From assembly GCA_032622095.1 (NCBI GenBank), contig CP136069.1, forward strand, positions 127,245,450-127,309,449: a DNA stretch of 64,000 bases, read 5' to 3'. Positions 37,301 to 45,099 of the stretch are shown piece after piece. The notes under the pieces were generated by a model. That model was not told the DNA's origin and made no database searches. It saw only the letters and a program-made list of their open reading frames with translations. This stretch comes from Siphonodentalium dalli. Its lineage: Eukaryota; Mollusca; Scaphopoda; Gadilida; Siphonodentaliidae. How positions within the stretch are numbered: position 1 is the stretch's first letter; each line of letters starts with the position of its first letter. A program made the translations under genes and the position numbers.

Positions 37301-40300
37301 TGCCGTCTTACCTTTGATCGACTTAAGTATATTTTGAGGGCTTGAACTGGACAAAGGTGGGAGTCCGCATCAGGATTGAGTTGAATGTTGATTCTTAGCT
37401 AAGAAACCTGGACAAGGGATAAGTTCTGCAGCGGCTGGCGATATCCTGAGATATTCCTTCACTGAAAGGGCATGTAGTTAGCTCATGTTTCTAGCTGATG
37501 CGACCGCTAAGAGAAACACTGTTTTGAGAGTAAGGTTGGTGTATGAGCACAGATTCAATGGCTCAAATGTCTTGTTGCAAAGAGTCGGCAGTTAATTTGA
37601 TGATGCATCATGGTTACTCTTTGGGTCGTTGTATATTCTACAAATTGGCGGCACAGCAGCTTTGAACTTATGGCGACATCTTCGTATAATTCTACAAGAA
37701 AGGCGGCACTACGTCTTTGAAATGTGCCAACTGTCATCGCGTTCAATGAACTGAATATACTCACCTTTGATTGGACCAATAGGGAGTTGATTGACATAGT
37801 TCATATATATCATATTGATGATCCCAAATGCAAGTGAACTGTATCCATTTAATAATTCTTCAGCAATACTTCCTCATAATCACAAGAAATCCAAAACCAG
37901 GGAATCTATGGCATTTTAATCAGCGAGATTCTCTGCGATGTCATTTGCGAGTATTATTTGTTTGCATAACTATACTTAGATGTTACTAGTACATGCTATC
38001 GCTTATCGTGTGATGACTGGTGAATGCAACTCACTATTATCAAATTCTTAACTTGTTCGGAGTCCTGAAATTTGCAGGTGGGAGCCACCTTTGTGATAGT
38101 TAATCACGCTCTGGAAGTTTGTTGAAACTTATATTTTCCTTAACATTAGATTGCTTTTTTAGGAACCACCGAGGTCTGTCATGCATTCCTACTTTTATAT
38201 TGTTTGTATGTTTGGCTATTCATAGCACTGAAATTAATCGCTATGCTCGTTCTAATGAACTCACAAATATTATAACCTAGACATCACCGAGAAATGTGCT
38301 GGTATTGAATACATTGTGCTCATTAGTCTTTACCAGTGGTATATGATCAACTTTATTTACGTAACATTTACATCAGCCTATGCCTGAAACAACCAGCGAT
38401 AGCAGTTCACTATAATTGGAATTATACCAAAATACTTCCCACCACTAATATAAGCCCTGTTCTCATTGTGACAACTTCATCAAAGTCAAATGATATTGCA
38501 TGTGTCTGTTAGAAATCTACAGGCTGAGTATCATATTGATAGGGTTCATTTCTATGATATTTGAATGAGTTATGACTCTTATTTCATCGTAGATAATTTC
38601 ATTAAAATTTCCACTTAGAAATATGAATAGAACTGAATGGAACTGATCTTCTCAGCGCTGACTTAGAAAGATTTTCGGAGCTCTATTGAGTCAGTCAGTT
38701 AAAGATATCGATACAGGCGTCGTTGGCGGTGGGTATGCTGTTAAAATATTCACCTCCTTCAAAAACCGCCATAAACAGAAATAATAGTAAAATATAGACA
38801 GACTTTGTTCTTATAACAATCAGAAATATGGCATAAACAGTATGTTATTGTCAAATGTTTTCCCTTTGTTATGTAAACAAAGGCAAAAAACGTTACAGAA
38901 CCTGGCTTTTGTTTAGATCCGGTTATGGTAAACATAAAGAGTGTTATTTGTTACTGTTTTCCTGATATGGAAATAATAAAGAGCATTTATATCATTTGTG
39001 TGTGATTAACCAATAGAATTGCGCTGTGTTATATAAACACAAGCAAAACTTCTGTAACACGAGCAGGCTTTTGTTTACGTACATCATTGTACGTCTTAGC
39101 GAAAATATACTATTTACGCGCTGATTATGTTTTGCATATGAACAAAACTATATATATTTTAATATTCCTTCTGTTGATGGCGCTTTGAACAAATATGAAT
39201 ATTTCTGCAACGAACGCTGCTCGTGCCTTTAAGTAACGTCCTATCTATACTTCTCATCTAACATATTTTATATATCTGCAGATGAACGTCCCAGAACAAG
39301 AATTACCAAGCCTTTTGCAGAGGGGGAACTGCCAGACTTTTCAAAGAGACCAGGTAATGAGAATAAATGTGACTTTGACTCCCAATTGTGAAATTATGTG
39401 AAATAGTTGGGCTGTTTCTTCCAAAAGATGGTGATAAACCGTTAGATGTCTGATACAATTTTATTTTATTTTGCAGAAATGCCATGCCTTATTTCAGCTA
39501 GGGCCCTGCAAATATTCAAGAATCAATTTGATGTCGATATCAGTCATTTTATGTGAGGTCAACACTGAATTGGTCTACTGATTGAGATATTTTTGAATAT
39601 ACACGATTTGATGATGTGGCCTCATATTGTGTTTGAAGTACACACATAATAACTGAAATCACAAAAGTTGCATAAAGGGGCCAACGATGTTAAAGGTACT
39701 CAATCCGATTCTGTTGGTCAACATATCATCAGATTCCAACAACAACATTTCTTGAAATGCTGCTTCAGTTATCAGAATTGATTAATTGCCCAAAAAATAA
39801 TGCTAACCACAGTCAACTGCAGTATAAAGTTTCCCAAAACCTGTTATTTATCAACATTTTGTTCAACAAAATTTTGCCAGATTGTCAAATGTCTTAATAC
39901 CCAAAGCCACTTGATTTTAGAGGTATCCATCTTGATTGGTCTGAGACCGTCGGCTTGTCGACTTTGCCAGGCTGCCAAAAAGTACTGGTGGTGAAAAATA
40001 ATAGTAATTCTTTACTAAATTGATTCTCCCAAACAATTATACAAGTATATATTTATCATCATCATCATCTTTATTTGGAGGGGTGTTCAGGAAAAATGAG
40101 CATGACAAAAAGATAATAAGTGCAGACGTATTCATATTCTTTGGAGGGAAATGTTCAGTTAATAAGTTCAACAAACAAACTTTTCCACTGGTTTATTGTA
40201 TCTCAATTAATCTCAATTAAATTGTGTGCAGTTGTTTGTCATCAGGAGATTTTTTAAAGCAAGGTCAAATTTGGTTTACAAATTCTGTTTTTGAGTTACT

Positions 40301-43300
40301 TATTTTTTTTTATCTTATCCAGGTAAATACACCTATGAAGAATGGAAGGACAACCCGCTCCTGATTCCAAAGAATGAATCGTATTATGAGGTATGATCAT
40401 GTTCAGTAAACTGTCTCCAGACCAGACTAAACCGTCTACAAACCAAATCTCTTTCCAAACTAAATGAACTTGGCCGCAAATCCACCCAAGTGCATTCTCA
40501 CTAAGGATTACCTCTGTAATCTGATATATCTCCATTCTGAACACCAAACGGCATAATTTTCTATAAACCGAACACTTATCAAAGCCAAACAAAAAGGTCT
40601 TACTGTTGTGTTTTATCCTGGTTCAGACCCTTTGTATACATCCGTTTTGAAAAAATGGAACGTATTATTTTATTAGTCTGTCCGTCGCTTTTTAGCTCAC
40701 TTGAGACGAAGTCTCCAGTGGAACTATAGTCATCACTGCTCGTTCGTCGCATAAATTATTAGAGTTATATCCCTTCGGCCATAGAGCTTAACACTACACA
40801 TTAAGCACTGCATTCGGTTTCAAATTTCCATGTTATTTATTAGTGAGGAATTGGTTGTTTGTGAGACTATTTATTAGTGTGAATTGGTAGTTGGTAGCAT
40901 CATGAAACTTCAGTGTACATATACAGCAGTCCTGGGAATTAGCGTTGGCAACGGGCAGTGCCGAGGCAAAAGCCGGCGTGAAATAAATTTGCGTTTTTTA
41001 CCCGAGGAAAAAAGATATAGACATGATCAATTAGTTTGTGAAATTGACATTTGTTGAAGCTCTAGCAATGCCATGATCCACAAAATTAAATGTCTGGTTT
41101 GGGTTACAAGCCGAAAAAAAATAGGGTCAGTAGGTAGGCTTGAAATTTTATTTTGTTAATTAATTTTTTTATTTTGACATATTTTTATGCCTTTTCATGT
41201 GTGTATTTTGCTCTGCAAGATTGACATAAACTCTATGTCGCTGACACCATGACGGTCGCTAACTATTGCTTATCATATATAGTAAGGTATTAACTGTTGA
41301 ATATCTATTGTATTCAAACCTTTTATGATGTGAAGCCAGGTGGATATTAGACGGGATGCAGTTTATGACACATTATGTAACCATTGAGTTAAGAACTGTT
41401 TGCCTGTACATCCAATTAAGGGAACAATGGATTTAGGTATTTTATCTTACAGGCTGCCTAATCAACAAAAAATTACATAATCAGTATACAGATTAAGCGT
41501 TTTGACGATTAGGCTACTTAAATGTTAGAGCTTACCTGTTTCTGTCTCGGTGAAGTTTGATTATGTGCTGTGAATGTGAATCATGGATATTATTCCGATC
41601 CGCCAACGTATTGGACATTACAAAAATACTCCATAAAACAACAGCGTCATCACTAGGTATTCACCTATTCATTGTGCTCATTGATAACAACTCTCTTCAA
41701 AGCATACATGTTTACATTGTCGATGTCATTGACCGCGTATAAACAAAAATCCGCTTATTTATTGAACCGTTATGGTGCGATATTTCCGAAGTACAAAATA
41801 CTTTCGTCGCCTAACTTCGTCTTGAATGTCGATCTATTCAGCGCCTTTCCAGCTCCATGCTTTCCGTCTCCAATTGGGGTAAAAAAAAGTTTAGCCAAAT
41901 GAAATTTTAATTAGCCAAATTCGAAAAAGATTGGCCATTGGCTAATTTGGCTACCGACAGCGCGAACACTGATGGTAATCCGTCTCCAGGCAACCTGTTA
42001 CGGTTGCACCAACTTGAAAGGAGGTCATTGTGCCAGTCGCATGCGCGCGACATACCAATCATCTCACAATGTAGCCAACTGATGCTAGCACTTTGATGTT
42101 TCCGACGAAGCATATCCAACTTGACAAGAACGTGCTCCGATGTTTTAAAACTTTTTCGACAGCATGTTTCCGGAAGTTTGGGACTATTATACTTACTCTA
42201 ACTTCCCTTTGTTGGGACCATATGATGGGTTTCAACCTACATGGAAAATATTACAACTTGGGACGGTATTACGATATTCCTATTTCAGATGATATTATTG
42301 ACGATATCAAAATTAAAACTGGCTATACCCGATATATCGTCATATCGCCCAGCACTAGGGTACCCCGAATCAACACACCAAATTTGGTTGAAATCAGTCA
42401 AGTGTCTGGGAGAAAAATCAGGAAGAGACAGAATATCATTGCCTTGATAAACAAATAGGGGGAGAATGGTTATCTGTGTCATTCATTTCAATTAGCTTGA
42501 TTCACATGTGTTTGTTCTATGCAGTTGTATACCTGTTACACTATTATTTATATAGGCTATTAACACATTTTCATCTATACTTATGATATGTGTTATTTAA
42601 TATGCTGATAATTTTCAAGGTTAATTTATGAGCTGATTTTAGAACCACTTAATTGGGGGATGGGTTCTGGATAACTTTCGTAAGTCTGAACTGAATGGAA
42701 TGAAATGTGGTATTTGGGTTTACTAGCACAAAATACATGTCAATTTCGAACTTGGGATCCATGTTCCAATTTTCACCTTTTGTTGAAATTACAGAGGGCA
42801 CATTTGTATTTTAGAGATTTGAGCTTCAATGTTACTGACACTTTATTTTATGTAATGGCTATAGTCATTTATATAATAGACATTTTTGACACTTTGTAGC
42901 ATGATAACAGAGGTGGCGATCGCAGCAGAGGAGATGACTTCCGGGGCAGAGGTCGTGGTCGAGGAGGTTTCCGTGGCACTTTCCGTGGTGTTTCACGTGG
43001 CATTTCACGCGGGAGAGGGTCATCCAGACCTGAGTATGGGAGGCGATCTCCTGATAGATACAGATCGAGTAGGAAAGGTAACTCTAATTTAAATCATAAT
43101 GTTCCAGTCACATTACTTGCATGCCTAGACTAAAATTGGCAAACACCTGATCCTGTGTCTCAACCTGTCCCAGTTCTGATTAAAATCACACTCAAACGCT
43201 CTACGTACTGAGTCTGACGAAATCCGCTACTTGTCACATTACCATCGCTCTAAATAACTTCCACATGTAACCCCTGCAGCATGACATCGCAGCCCACATT

Positions 43301-45099
43301 TTTATTTGAAATGGCTTTGATTGACAAAATGTACATTCGGTTTTGTTTCTGCGAATGACTTTCGTTTTCACAAAATAAACTCTTTGTAAATACTGTGTAT
43401 GCAGGCATGAGGGATGCAGCGGAAAAGTGTTTATGCTATTTTTAGCCATGGGGCGGGATTTACTGCAATCGGGCTCGCTGAAGGACTTCCCCTAGTCGTT
43501 GCATCGCTTTATTGATAGATTTTGCAATTGGCTGGCACTGACGTAATACCTGCTGGTAGTAATGGAAACCCCACTTAATTTGTCAAACTTAATACGTGGA
43601 GCGTTTGAGTGTGATTTTAATCAGAACTGCACCTGTCCCATAGTAGCAGTATACAATTTCAGGTGCTCTAGGAGGGCAAGTATCTGGGCGGCATAACTGC
43701 CAGTGTAGCCTGTGTTGATCATGACACTACTGGTTTGGTGATTTAATTATTTTACAAAACTGTTCACAAAATTAATTCTTTTACAAAAAAGTTCACAAAA
43801 AAAAGTTTTAAATTTGGATTCATACTCATTTCAGACCACCTCTGTGTGTTTGGTTATAGGAAAATAGCCTGATTTCTCTCCTCTGAAATTTGTCATCTTC
43901 GCTTGCAAGACAATATTTTTAAATTGCTAACCTTTTTCCTATTTCAAATATTTCTCAGGACTATCATAGCTCTATCAGGTAGAAGAAGCTTATTTACTGA
44001 CATTCTCTCCGTCATGTTCTATTTTGGGTTGAATTTTTTTTATTCTAGTTAAAAATGGGTAAAATTATTTATTCCACACCCATTGACGTGAGTCACATGT
44101 ATTCAACGGAATCCCAGCCATTGAATACATATTAGTGTATACCTCTAGTGGAATACAAGCCGGAACTATTCTTGTTGACGTTGTCGCCCAGAAAGATGAC
44201 GTACATTACGTCGATCATCCGCTTCCGGTGATCCCCCATAATTACTGGTTATTTGTCAGGCTTAAATCACAATAAAGGTAGCTATTGTAACAATGAAGGT
44301 GACATTGATGGATTGAACTTGTCTGACTGAACGGTGTAGAATAAATACAGAACACAACTTGCATCATAATCTCGAATCTTTTATCGAACTCGTTGCGGAC
44401 GGCGCAAAGTTATATTTCGCTCGAGCTACGCTCTCGCGAAATATATCCTTGCGCCATCCGCAACTCATTCGATAAAAGAGTCTCGATTAAGATGCGCATT
44501 GTGTTCTGTCTATGTATCAATTATGTAACAAGGGGTATAACTCATTGACAAATGGCATGAACAAACGAAATTACAAACATTTGTTTACACCTATCATTTC
44601 TGTGCAAAAAAAAAATGCTTGACGGAACCTATTCAAAGATAATGGCTCAGCATATAATTGCTGGAATTTTTTTATTGCTACCATAATGTTTAACCCTTTT
44701 AGTGCCAGGGGCCGATGAGCCAGGGGCCGATCTCATCAGCCCTATTAATTTATGGTCTGTAGAGTGCCCTAAAAAAAATAAAAAAAATGAATTGTTTTTA
44801 TTTTTATTTTTTGGGGTTAGGCCAATGCATTCTCATATATATGCGAGGCGACCTATGGTCAACTCGCATATATAAGAGAATGCATTGGCACAGGGTATAT
44901 GGGTCGATACAAAAATCGGACCTGGCACTCAAAGGGTTAAAGGCCCTTGAGGCATTGTAAAATGAATAGAAAGTTATTGAAAATTCGCCATTTATTGATG
45001 AGTCTATTTTCTTTTCCAGGCGATACATGGGATCATGATATGTACAAAATGATAGAGAGGGAAGATGACCAGAGGCCAACAAGCACTACAGCTAACTGA
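16040..45099 (+). CDS. THRAP3-like: THRAP3/BCLAF1-family RS-rich nuclear protein, ten coding exons, 5' end missing
   Basis: Exons 16040-16329, 22976-23237, 25537-26151, 32884-32922, 33884-34039, 36703-36806, 39282-39353, 40323-40390, 42900-43077 and 45020-45099 join in one open frame ending in TGA, giving 620 visible residues. Every intron is GT...AG and every phase matches. Residues 1-183 are arginine/serine-rich, 184-389 are charged with a conserved-looking block, 536-594 form an RGG/RGR box, and the last 25 are acidic. The order near the C-terminus (EEW, then YYEHDNR, RGRGRGGFRG, WDHDMY, acidic tail) matches what I recall of vertebrate THRAP3 and BCLAF1, which act in nuclear mRNA splicing and transcription complexes. 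Those proteins exceed 900 residues, so the missing 5' exon(s) may add length. The first exon begins with an acceptor, so the start lies upstream, in the window or beyond it. Family assignment is from recalled motifs, without alignment. Another RS/RGG protein is the alternative. Confidence 0.8.
17105..18130. repeat. 160-bp tandem repeat, about six units
   Basis: The phrase GGGTCTTAGTTTGTCTATTT recurs near 17385, 17545, 17706, 17867 and 18026, with GACGAGTTCGAAAACCAGGT and CCGATTTCAACAATATTTGG in each unit, so the period is about 160 bp. Divergence increases toward both edges. The 218-residue minus-strand frame over 17608-18264 is a translation of this array (repeating VFELVRDIVAG-like segments), not a gene. 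Confidence 0.85.
18450..18780. repeat. Dispersed repeat with GAATGAGGTCCCCAGAG motifs
   Basis: Contains TACCATCACTAAATTCATTC and, inverted, TTTGGTGATGCTAGC...AATTCACTCTCTGGG. The same family recurs at 16880-16950, 27570-27970 and 48885-48945, in both orientations. Probably an old non-autonomous element with loosely inverted halves. Confidence 0.6.
18830..19043. mobile_element. 214-bp near-perfect hairpin MITE, mariner-like, TA target
   Basis: Two arms of about 105 bp are almost exact inverses, starting CAGTAATGCCCTAAATAATC, with the centre at AGCTCTCGGGGAGAGCT. TA flanks each end (18828-18829, 19044-19045). A CAGT start with a TA target fits Tc1/mariner MITEs. The mirrored small frames on both strands are a consequence of the palindrome. 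Confidence 0.88.
19080..19480. repeat. Degenerate member of the TTAA/69-bp palindrome family plus CAGGGTTACCCGGC repeat
   Basis: 19173-19235 and 19270-19313 are decayed versions of the palindrome GCCAATGCATTCTCTTATAT... From 19315 the phrase CTAGCAGGGTTACCCGGCAT begins a dispersed repeat shared with 52513-52610 (CTAGCAGGGTTACGTGGCGT). Confidence 0.6.
19752..20132. mobile_element. piggyBac-like TTAA element, 381 bp, with two 69-bp palindromes
   Basis: TTAA at 19748-19751 and 20133-20136. Inverted ends CCCTTTACCCAACA and TGTTGGGTAAAGGG. It carries the 69-bp palindrome at 19901-19969 and its mirror-image copy at 20038-20106. The paralogous repeat at 55 kb has a single TTAA at the matching position (55263-55266), which directly supports a TTAA-duplicating insertion. 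Confidence 0.9.
19901..19969. repeat. 69-bp palindrome module (one of five complete copies)
   Basis: Two 27-nt arms (GCCAATGCATTCTCTTATAT... and exact inverse) around a 15-nt centre that itself pairs (GTCGACCATAGGTCG-like). Other complete copies are at 20038-20106, 23603-23671, 25052-25120 and 44821-44889. A truncated one is at 23413-23457, and decayed ones are at about 19173, 19270, 25341, 30143, 30237, 46853 and 46953. Confidence 0.9.
20637..21046. repeat. Fold-back dispersed repeat, copy 1
   Basis: One end folds on itself (AGACAGAACACAACGCGCAT ... TTGCATCATAATCTCGAATC in the inverse), and the rest includes ATCACCGGAAGCGGATGATA and GTATTCAATGGCTGGGATTC. The copy at 44072-44517 is the same in opposite orientation. 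No coding content is recognised. Confidence 0.75.
21060..22830. repeat. Cluster of degenerate ~300-bp repeats
   Basis: Phrases such as AATCGGCGCTAAAATTAGTT, CCCCTTCCGTGCATCCCTGA, ACCACACCATTAGATTCCTT and AAAAGTTACCCCTAGTAGAC recur. The last two units (from 22183 and 22489) are 306 bp apart and about 90% alike, and earlier units are older. The same family recurs at 56440-57330. The minus-strand frames (for example 22194-22403) merely translate the repeat. Confidence 0.8.
22976..23237 (+). CDS. THRAP3-like: Coding exon b (RS/proline-rich)
   Basis: Acceptor TTATTTCAG is followed by GT that completes a Gly codon from the previous exon. The donor is CAG|GTGCG at 23238. It encodes RS-rich sequence (SWSRSPDRRRGG, SPSPRRQQTGG) passing into a Pro/Gln/Tyr stretch (YHQPSPEPEPHRQPQY), and leaves in phase 2. 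A TTAA-flanked transposon sits only 26 bp beyond the donor. Confidence 0.85.
23264..23697. mobile_element. piggyBac-like TTAA element, 434 bp
   Basis: TTAA at 23260-23263 and 23698-23701. Ends CCCTTTACCCAACA and inverse. It is a close relative of the 19752-20132 copy but the first palindrome is truncated (23413-23457) while the second is complete (23603-23671), and an extra AT-rich stretch is present between them. Confidence 0.88.
24300..24800. repeat. Dispersed repeat with CACACCCTACAGRCCACATC motif
   Basis: Contains AACACACCCTACAGGCCACA, GATTGTCACCAAACTTCATA and TAGCCATCTTAGATTTCAAA. Related and itself tandemly repeated sequence is at 35220-36130 in intron 5. No coding potential. Confidence 0.7.
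24930..25166. mobile_element. TTAA element, 237 bp (CCCTTTGAGTGCCAGG ends)
   Basis: TTAA at 24926-24929 and 25167-25170. Inverted ends CCCTTTGAGTGCCAGG and CCTGGCACTCAAAGGG. A complete 69-bp palindrome lies at 25052-25120. A 243-bp sister copy is at 44694-44936. Confidence 0.88.
25188..25453. mobile_element. Degenerate TTAA element, 266 bp
   Basis: TTAA at 25184-25187 and 25454-25457, with less well conserved inverted ends (CCCTTTCTGTAC versus CCCTTCCATGACTG when inverted). It contains a decayed palindrome at 25341-25407. It sits 17 bp after the preceding TTAA element. Confidence 0.7.
25537..26151 (+). CDS. THRAP3-like: Coding exon c (largest exon, central domain)
   Basis: The 615-nt exon has acceptor ATCTTATTTAG and donor AAAG|GTAATT, with phase 2 at both ends. 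It begins RS/P-rich (RSLSPPLRRQES, SMSPPRRGR) and then has about 130 less repetitive residues: FQPEVLAGRHQEKARFIAEK, VYGRPYRADDNITIGIRRHG, DDPSVHIVRHFDPRTFELIR. This folded-looking block is the best handle for homology searching. An ATG at 25445 lies in frame upstream but is separated by the acceptor, so I do not use it as a start. Confidence 0.85.
26172..26530. repeat. Dispersed repeat (TTTAGCTC...GGAGCTATAGTCATCAC start)
   Basis: Begins TTTTTAGCTCTCTGGTGGAG and continues with GTGACTCACATTCAGATTTG, GGCCATAACTCT and GGTATGGAGGGTCCTTGGGT. It is shared with 28120-28420, and its first 50 bp with 40690-40745. This repeat style is, as I recall, common in spiralian genomes. Confidence 0.65.
26974..27471. 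repeat. Fold-back repeat (ATAAGGATTAACTGTCATGT family), copy 1, 498 bp
   Basis: The first 150 bp form a near-perfect hairpin (ATAAGGATTAACTGTCATGT ... ACATGACAGCTAATCCTTAT). A conserved single-copy tail of about 340 bp follows, ending CACTTAGTATGTAAATA. Two further copies in the same orientation are at 51745-52254 and 60235-60705. There are no inverted ends across the whole unit and no visible target duplication, so the class is undecided. Confidence 0.85.
28120..28420. repeat. Second copy of the AGGTGACTCACATTCAG repeat
   Basis: Shares GGTGTGGATGTCCCCAAGGT, GACTCACATTCAGATTTGTT and GGTATGGAGGGTCCTTCCGT with the copy at 26172-26530, same orientation, about 80% similar by eye. Confidence 0.65.
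29059..29640. mobile_element. TTAA element with AGGGGTACTGTACGCC ends, 582 bp
   Basis: TTAA at 29055-29058 and 29641-29644. Inverted ends AGGGGTACTGTACGCCA and TGGCGTACAGTACCCCT. No coding capacity. The AGG start and TTAA target resemble the 469-bp Kolobok-like family, with a different interior. A decayed relative lies at about 63481-63640. Confidence 0.85.
30095..30348. mobile_element. Degenerate TTAA element with two decayed palindromes
   Basis: TTAA at 30091-30094 with the end CCCTTTCATGACAGG; the right end CATGGAAGGG is followed by TTAT, a mutated target. Decayed 69-bp palindromes at 30143-30209 and 30237-30303. Confidence 0.7.
31960..32571. mobile_element. hAT non-autonomous element, CAGTGTTCACGCTGG ends, 612 bp
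   Basis: The 8-bp duplication ATTATGAT flanks it (31952-31959, 32572-32579). The ends CAGTGTTCACGCTGGC and its inverse match the CAG.G start typical of hAT. The edges carry repeats of ATGGCGAAAA and GTGGCTAAA. No transposase is recognised. A right-end remnant of a related element is at about 41882-41972. Confidence 0.9.
32884..32922 (+). CDS. THRAP3-like: Coding micro-exon d (39 nt)
   Basis: Acceptor ATTGTTGCAG and donor CAG|GTAGGT bracket 39 nt encoding about 13 residues (LVERSRSGKQEI plus the split Arg codons). Both ends are phase 2, so skipping it preserves the frame. It is included because it bridges exons c and e in frame with consensus splice sites and keeps the RS character. Its short length makes this the least certain exon. 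Confidence 0.65.
32923..33883 (+). other. Intron 4 (961 bp)
   Basis: GTAGGT...TTTTTTAG borders. No repeat family or exon recognised inside. Confidence 0.65.
33884..34039 (+). CDS. THRAP3-like: Coding exon e
   Basis: Acceptor AAATTTTTTAG and donor CCAG|GTAATG border 156 nt, phase 2 at both ends (52 codons, frame-neutral if skipped). It encodes a charged segment: MIPKADPRYEALFRDTSRRD, DDKYAIDRTAMKPDDLRNSL, MKRHPNDDRADAR. No named motif is recognised. The composition is typical of the linker part of THRAP3/BCLAF1-type proteins. Confidence 0.82.
34040..36702 (+). other. Intron 5 (2.7 kb)
   Basis: GTAATG...TTCTTCAG borders. A TTAA-element end relic (TTTAACCCTTCAATGACTGA) lies at about 34061-34095. 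The second half is the tandem CCCTACAGACCACATC repeat, ending in a TCCATCCGTCCATCCG-type tract at 36166. Confidence 0.65.
35220..36130. repeat. Tandem ~190-bp repeats (CTACAGACCACATCCCTCAT family)
   Basis: The phrases TTTTACTCTTTGTATGACTA, CCTACAGACCACATCCCTCA and CACCAAACTTCATATGGATC recur about four times at 180-200 bp spacing. It is related to the 24300-24800 repeat in intron 2. Confidence 0.75.
36703..36806 (+). CDS. THRAP3-like: Coding exon f
   Basis: Acceptor TTCTTCTTCAG and donor TCAG|GTGAGT enclose 104 nt. It enters in phase 2 and leaves in phase 1. It encodes RTIEQRRRSPHDNRRVQSND followed by RNDRPRRSVLDRLS, a basic Arg-rich segment. The longer open frame around 36621-36839 lies in another reading frame and is not the coding frame. 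Confidence 0.8.
36807..39281 (+). other. Intron 6 (2.5 kb)
   Basis: GTGAGT...TCTGCAG borders. No repeat family or coding signal recognised. The short frames are stop-bounded and unlike proteins. Confidence 0.6.
39282..39353 (+). CDS. THRAP3-like: Coding exon g
   Basis: Acceptor TATATCTGCAG and donor CCAG|GTAATG border 72 nt, phase 1 at both ends, so the exon is frame-neutral. It encodes DERPRTRITKPFAEGELPDF and SKRP. It joins exon f through a GAT codon and exon h through a Gly codon. Confidence 0.8.
39354..40322 (+). other. Intron 7 (969 bp) with partial TTAA-element copy
   Basis: GTAATG...TTATCCAG borders. From 39694 it holds one end of the AGGTACTCAATCCG element and sequence shared with 57500-57720. 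A (ATC) run is at 40058. Confidence 0.65.
39694..40000. mobile_element. Partial AGGTACTCAATCCG (Kolobok-like) element
   Basis: TTAA at 39690-39693 followed by AGGTACTCAATCCGATTCTG and GATTCCAACAACAACA, matching one arm of the 469-bp family. The interior (TAATGCTAACCACAGTCAAC, CAACATTTTGTTCAACAAAA) matches 57510-57570. The opposite end is not found. Confidence 0.65.
40323..40390 (+). CDS. THRAP3-like: Coding exon h (EEW...YYEHD junction)
   Basis: Acceptor TATCTTATCCAG and donor GAG|GTATGA border 68 nt. It encodes GKYTYEEWKDNPLLIPKNES then YYE, leaving in phase 0. Spliced to the next exon it gives YYEHDNRGG. Vertebrate THRAP3 has, as I recall, a similar EEW...YY.HD arrangement directly before its RGG-rich C-terminus, and this is the main basis for the family call. 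Confidence 0.82.
40391..42899 (+). other. Intron 8 (2.5 kb)
   Basis: GTATGA...TTTGTAG borders. It contains the TTTTTAGCTCACTTGAGACG repeat start (40690-40745), a TGTCTGGTTTGGGTTACAAG repeat (about 41090-41180, inverted relative at 46380-46440) and a hAT-end remnant at 41882-41972. Confidence 0.6.
41882..41972. repeat. hAT right-end remnant
   Basis: Repeated TTTAGCCAAA/TTGGCTAAT motifs lead into CGACAGCGCGAACACTG, a variant of the right terminus of the 31960-32571 element. No matching left end was found nearby. Confidence 0.55.
42900..43077 (+). CDS. THRAP3-like: Coding exon i (RGG/RGR box)
   Basis: Acceptor ACACTTTGTAG and donor AAAG|GTAACT border 178 nt. It encodes HDNRGGDRSRGDDFRGRGRG, RGGFRGTFRGVSRGISRGRG and SSRPEYGRRSPDRYRSSRK. 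The RGG/RGR box is an RNA-binding and arginine-methylation type of low-complexity region. It leaves in phase 1. Confidence 0.85.
43171..43630. mobile_element. Inverted-repeat element with ACCTGTCC(C) duplication, hAT-like
   Basis: Inverted ends of about 31 bp start CAGTTCTGATTAAAATCACA. The direct repeat ACCTGTCC(C) is at 43163-43171 and 43631-43639; one extra base at a border leaves 8 or 9 bp possible. The CAG start favours hAT. It lies about 95 bp after the exon i donor. Confidence 0.8.
44072..44517. repeat. Fold-back dispersed repeat, copy 2
   Basis: Opposite orientation to 20637-21046. It has arms ATACAGAACACAACTTGCAT... and inverse around a centre at about 44420-44440 (TTCGCTCGAGCTACGCTCTC), plus the CATGTATTCAACGGAATCCC segment. 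Confidence 0.75.
44694..44936. mobile_element. TTAA element, 243 bp (sister of 24930-25166)
   Basis: TTAA at 44690-44693 and 44937-44940. Ends CCCTTTTAGTGCCAGG and inverse CCTGGCACTCAAAGGG. The palindrome at 44821-44889 has a few changes. A small duplication (AGCCAGGGGCCGAT) lies near the left end. Confidence 0.85.
45020..45099 (+). CDS. THRAP3-like: Terminal coding exon j and stop
   Basis: Acceptor TTTCTTTTCCAG is a strong polypyrimidine site. The exon completes a Gly codon and encodes DTWDHDMYKMIEREDDQRPT then STTAN and TGA (45097-45099). The W-x-H-D-aromatic motif followed by acidic residues resembles the extreme C-terminus of THRAP3/BCLAF1 proteins. Confidence 0.83.

Larger units (their letters stand above)
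43078..45019 (+). other. Intron 9 (1.9 kb)
   Basis: GTAACT...TTTTCCAG borders. It holds a hAT-like element (43171-43630), the fold-back repeat copy at 44072-44517 and a TTAA element (44694-44936), leaving little unique sequence. Confidence 0.7.

Noticed and set aside
42093-42458. 121-residue plus-strand frame in intron 8
   Set aside because: No recognisable domain and no clear splice continuity with flanking exons in frame; the sequence resembles a decayed repeat.
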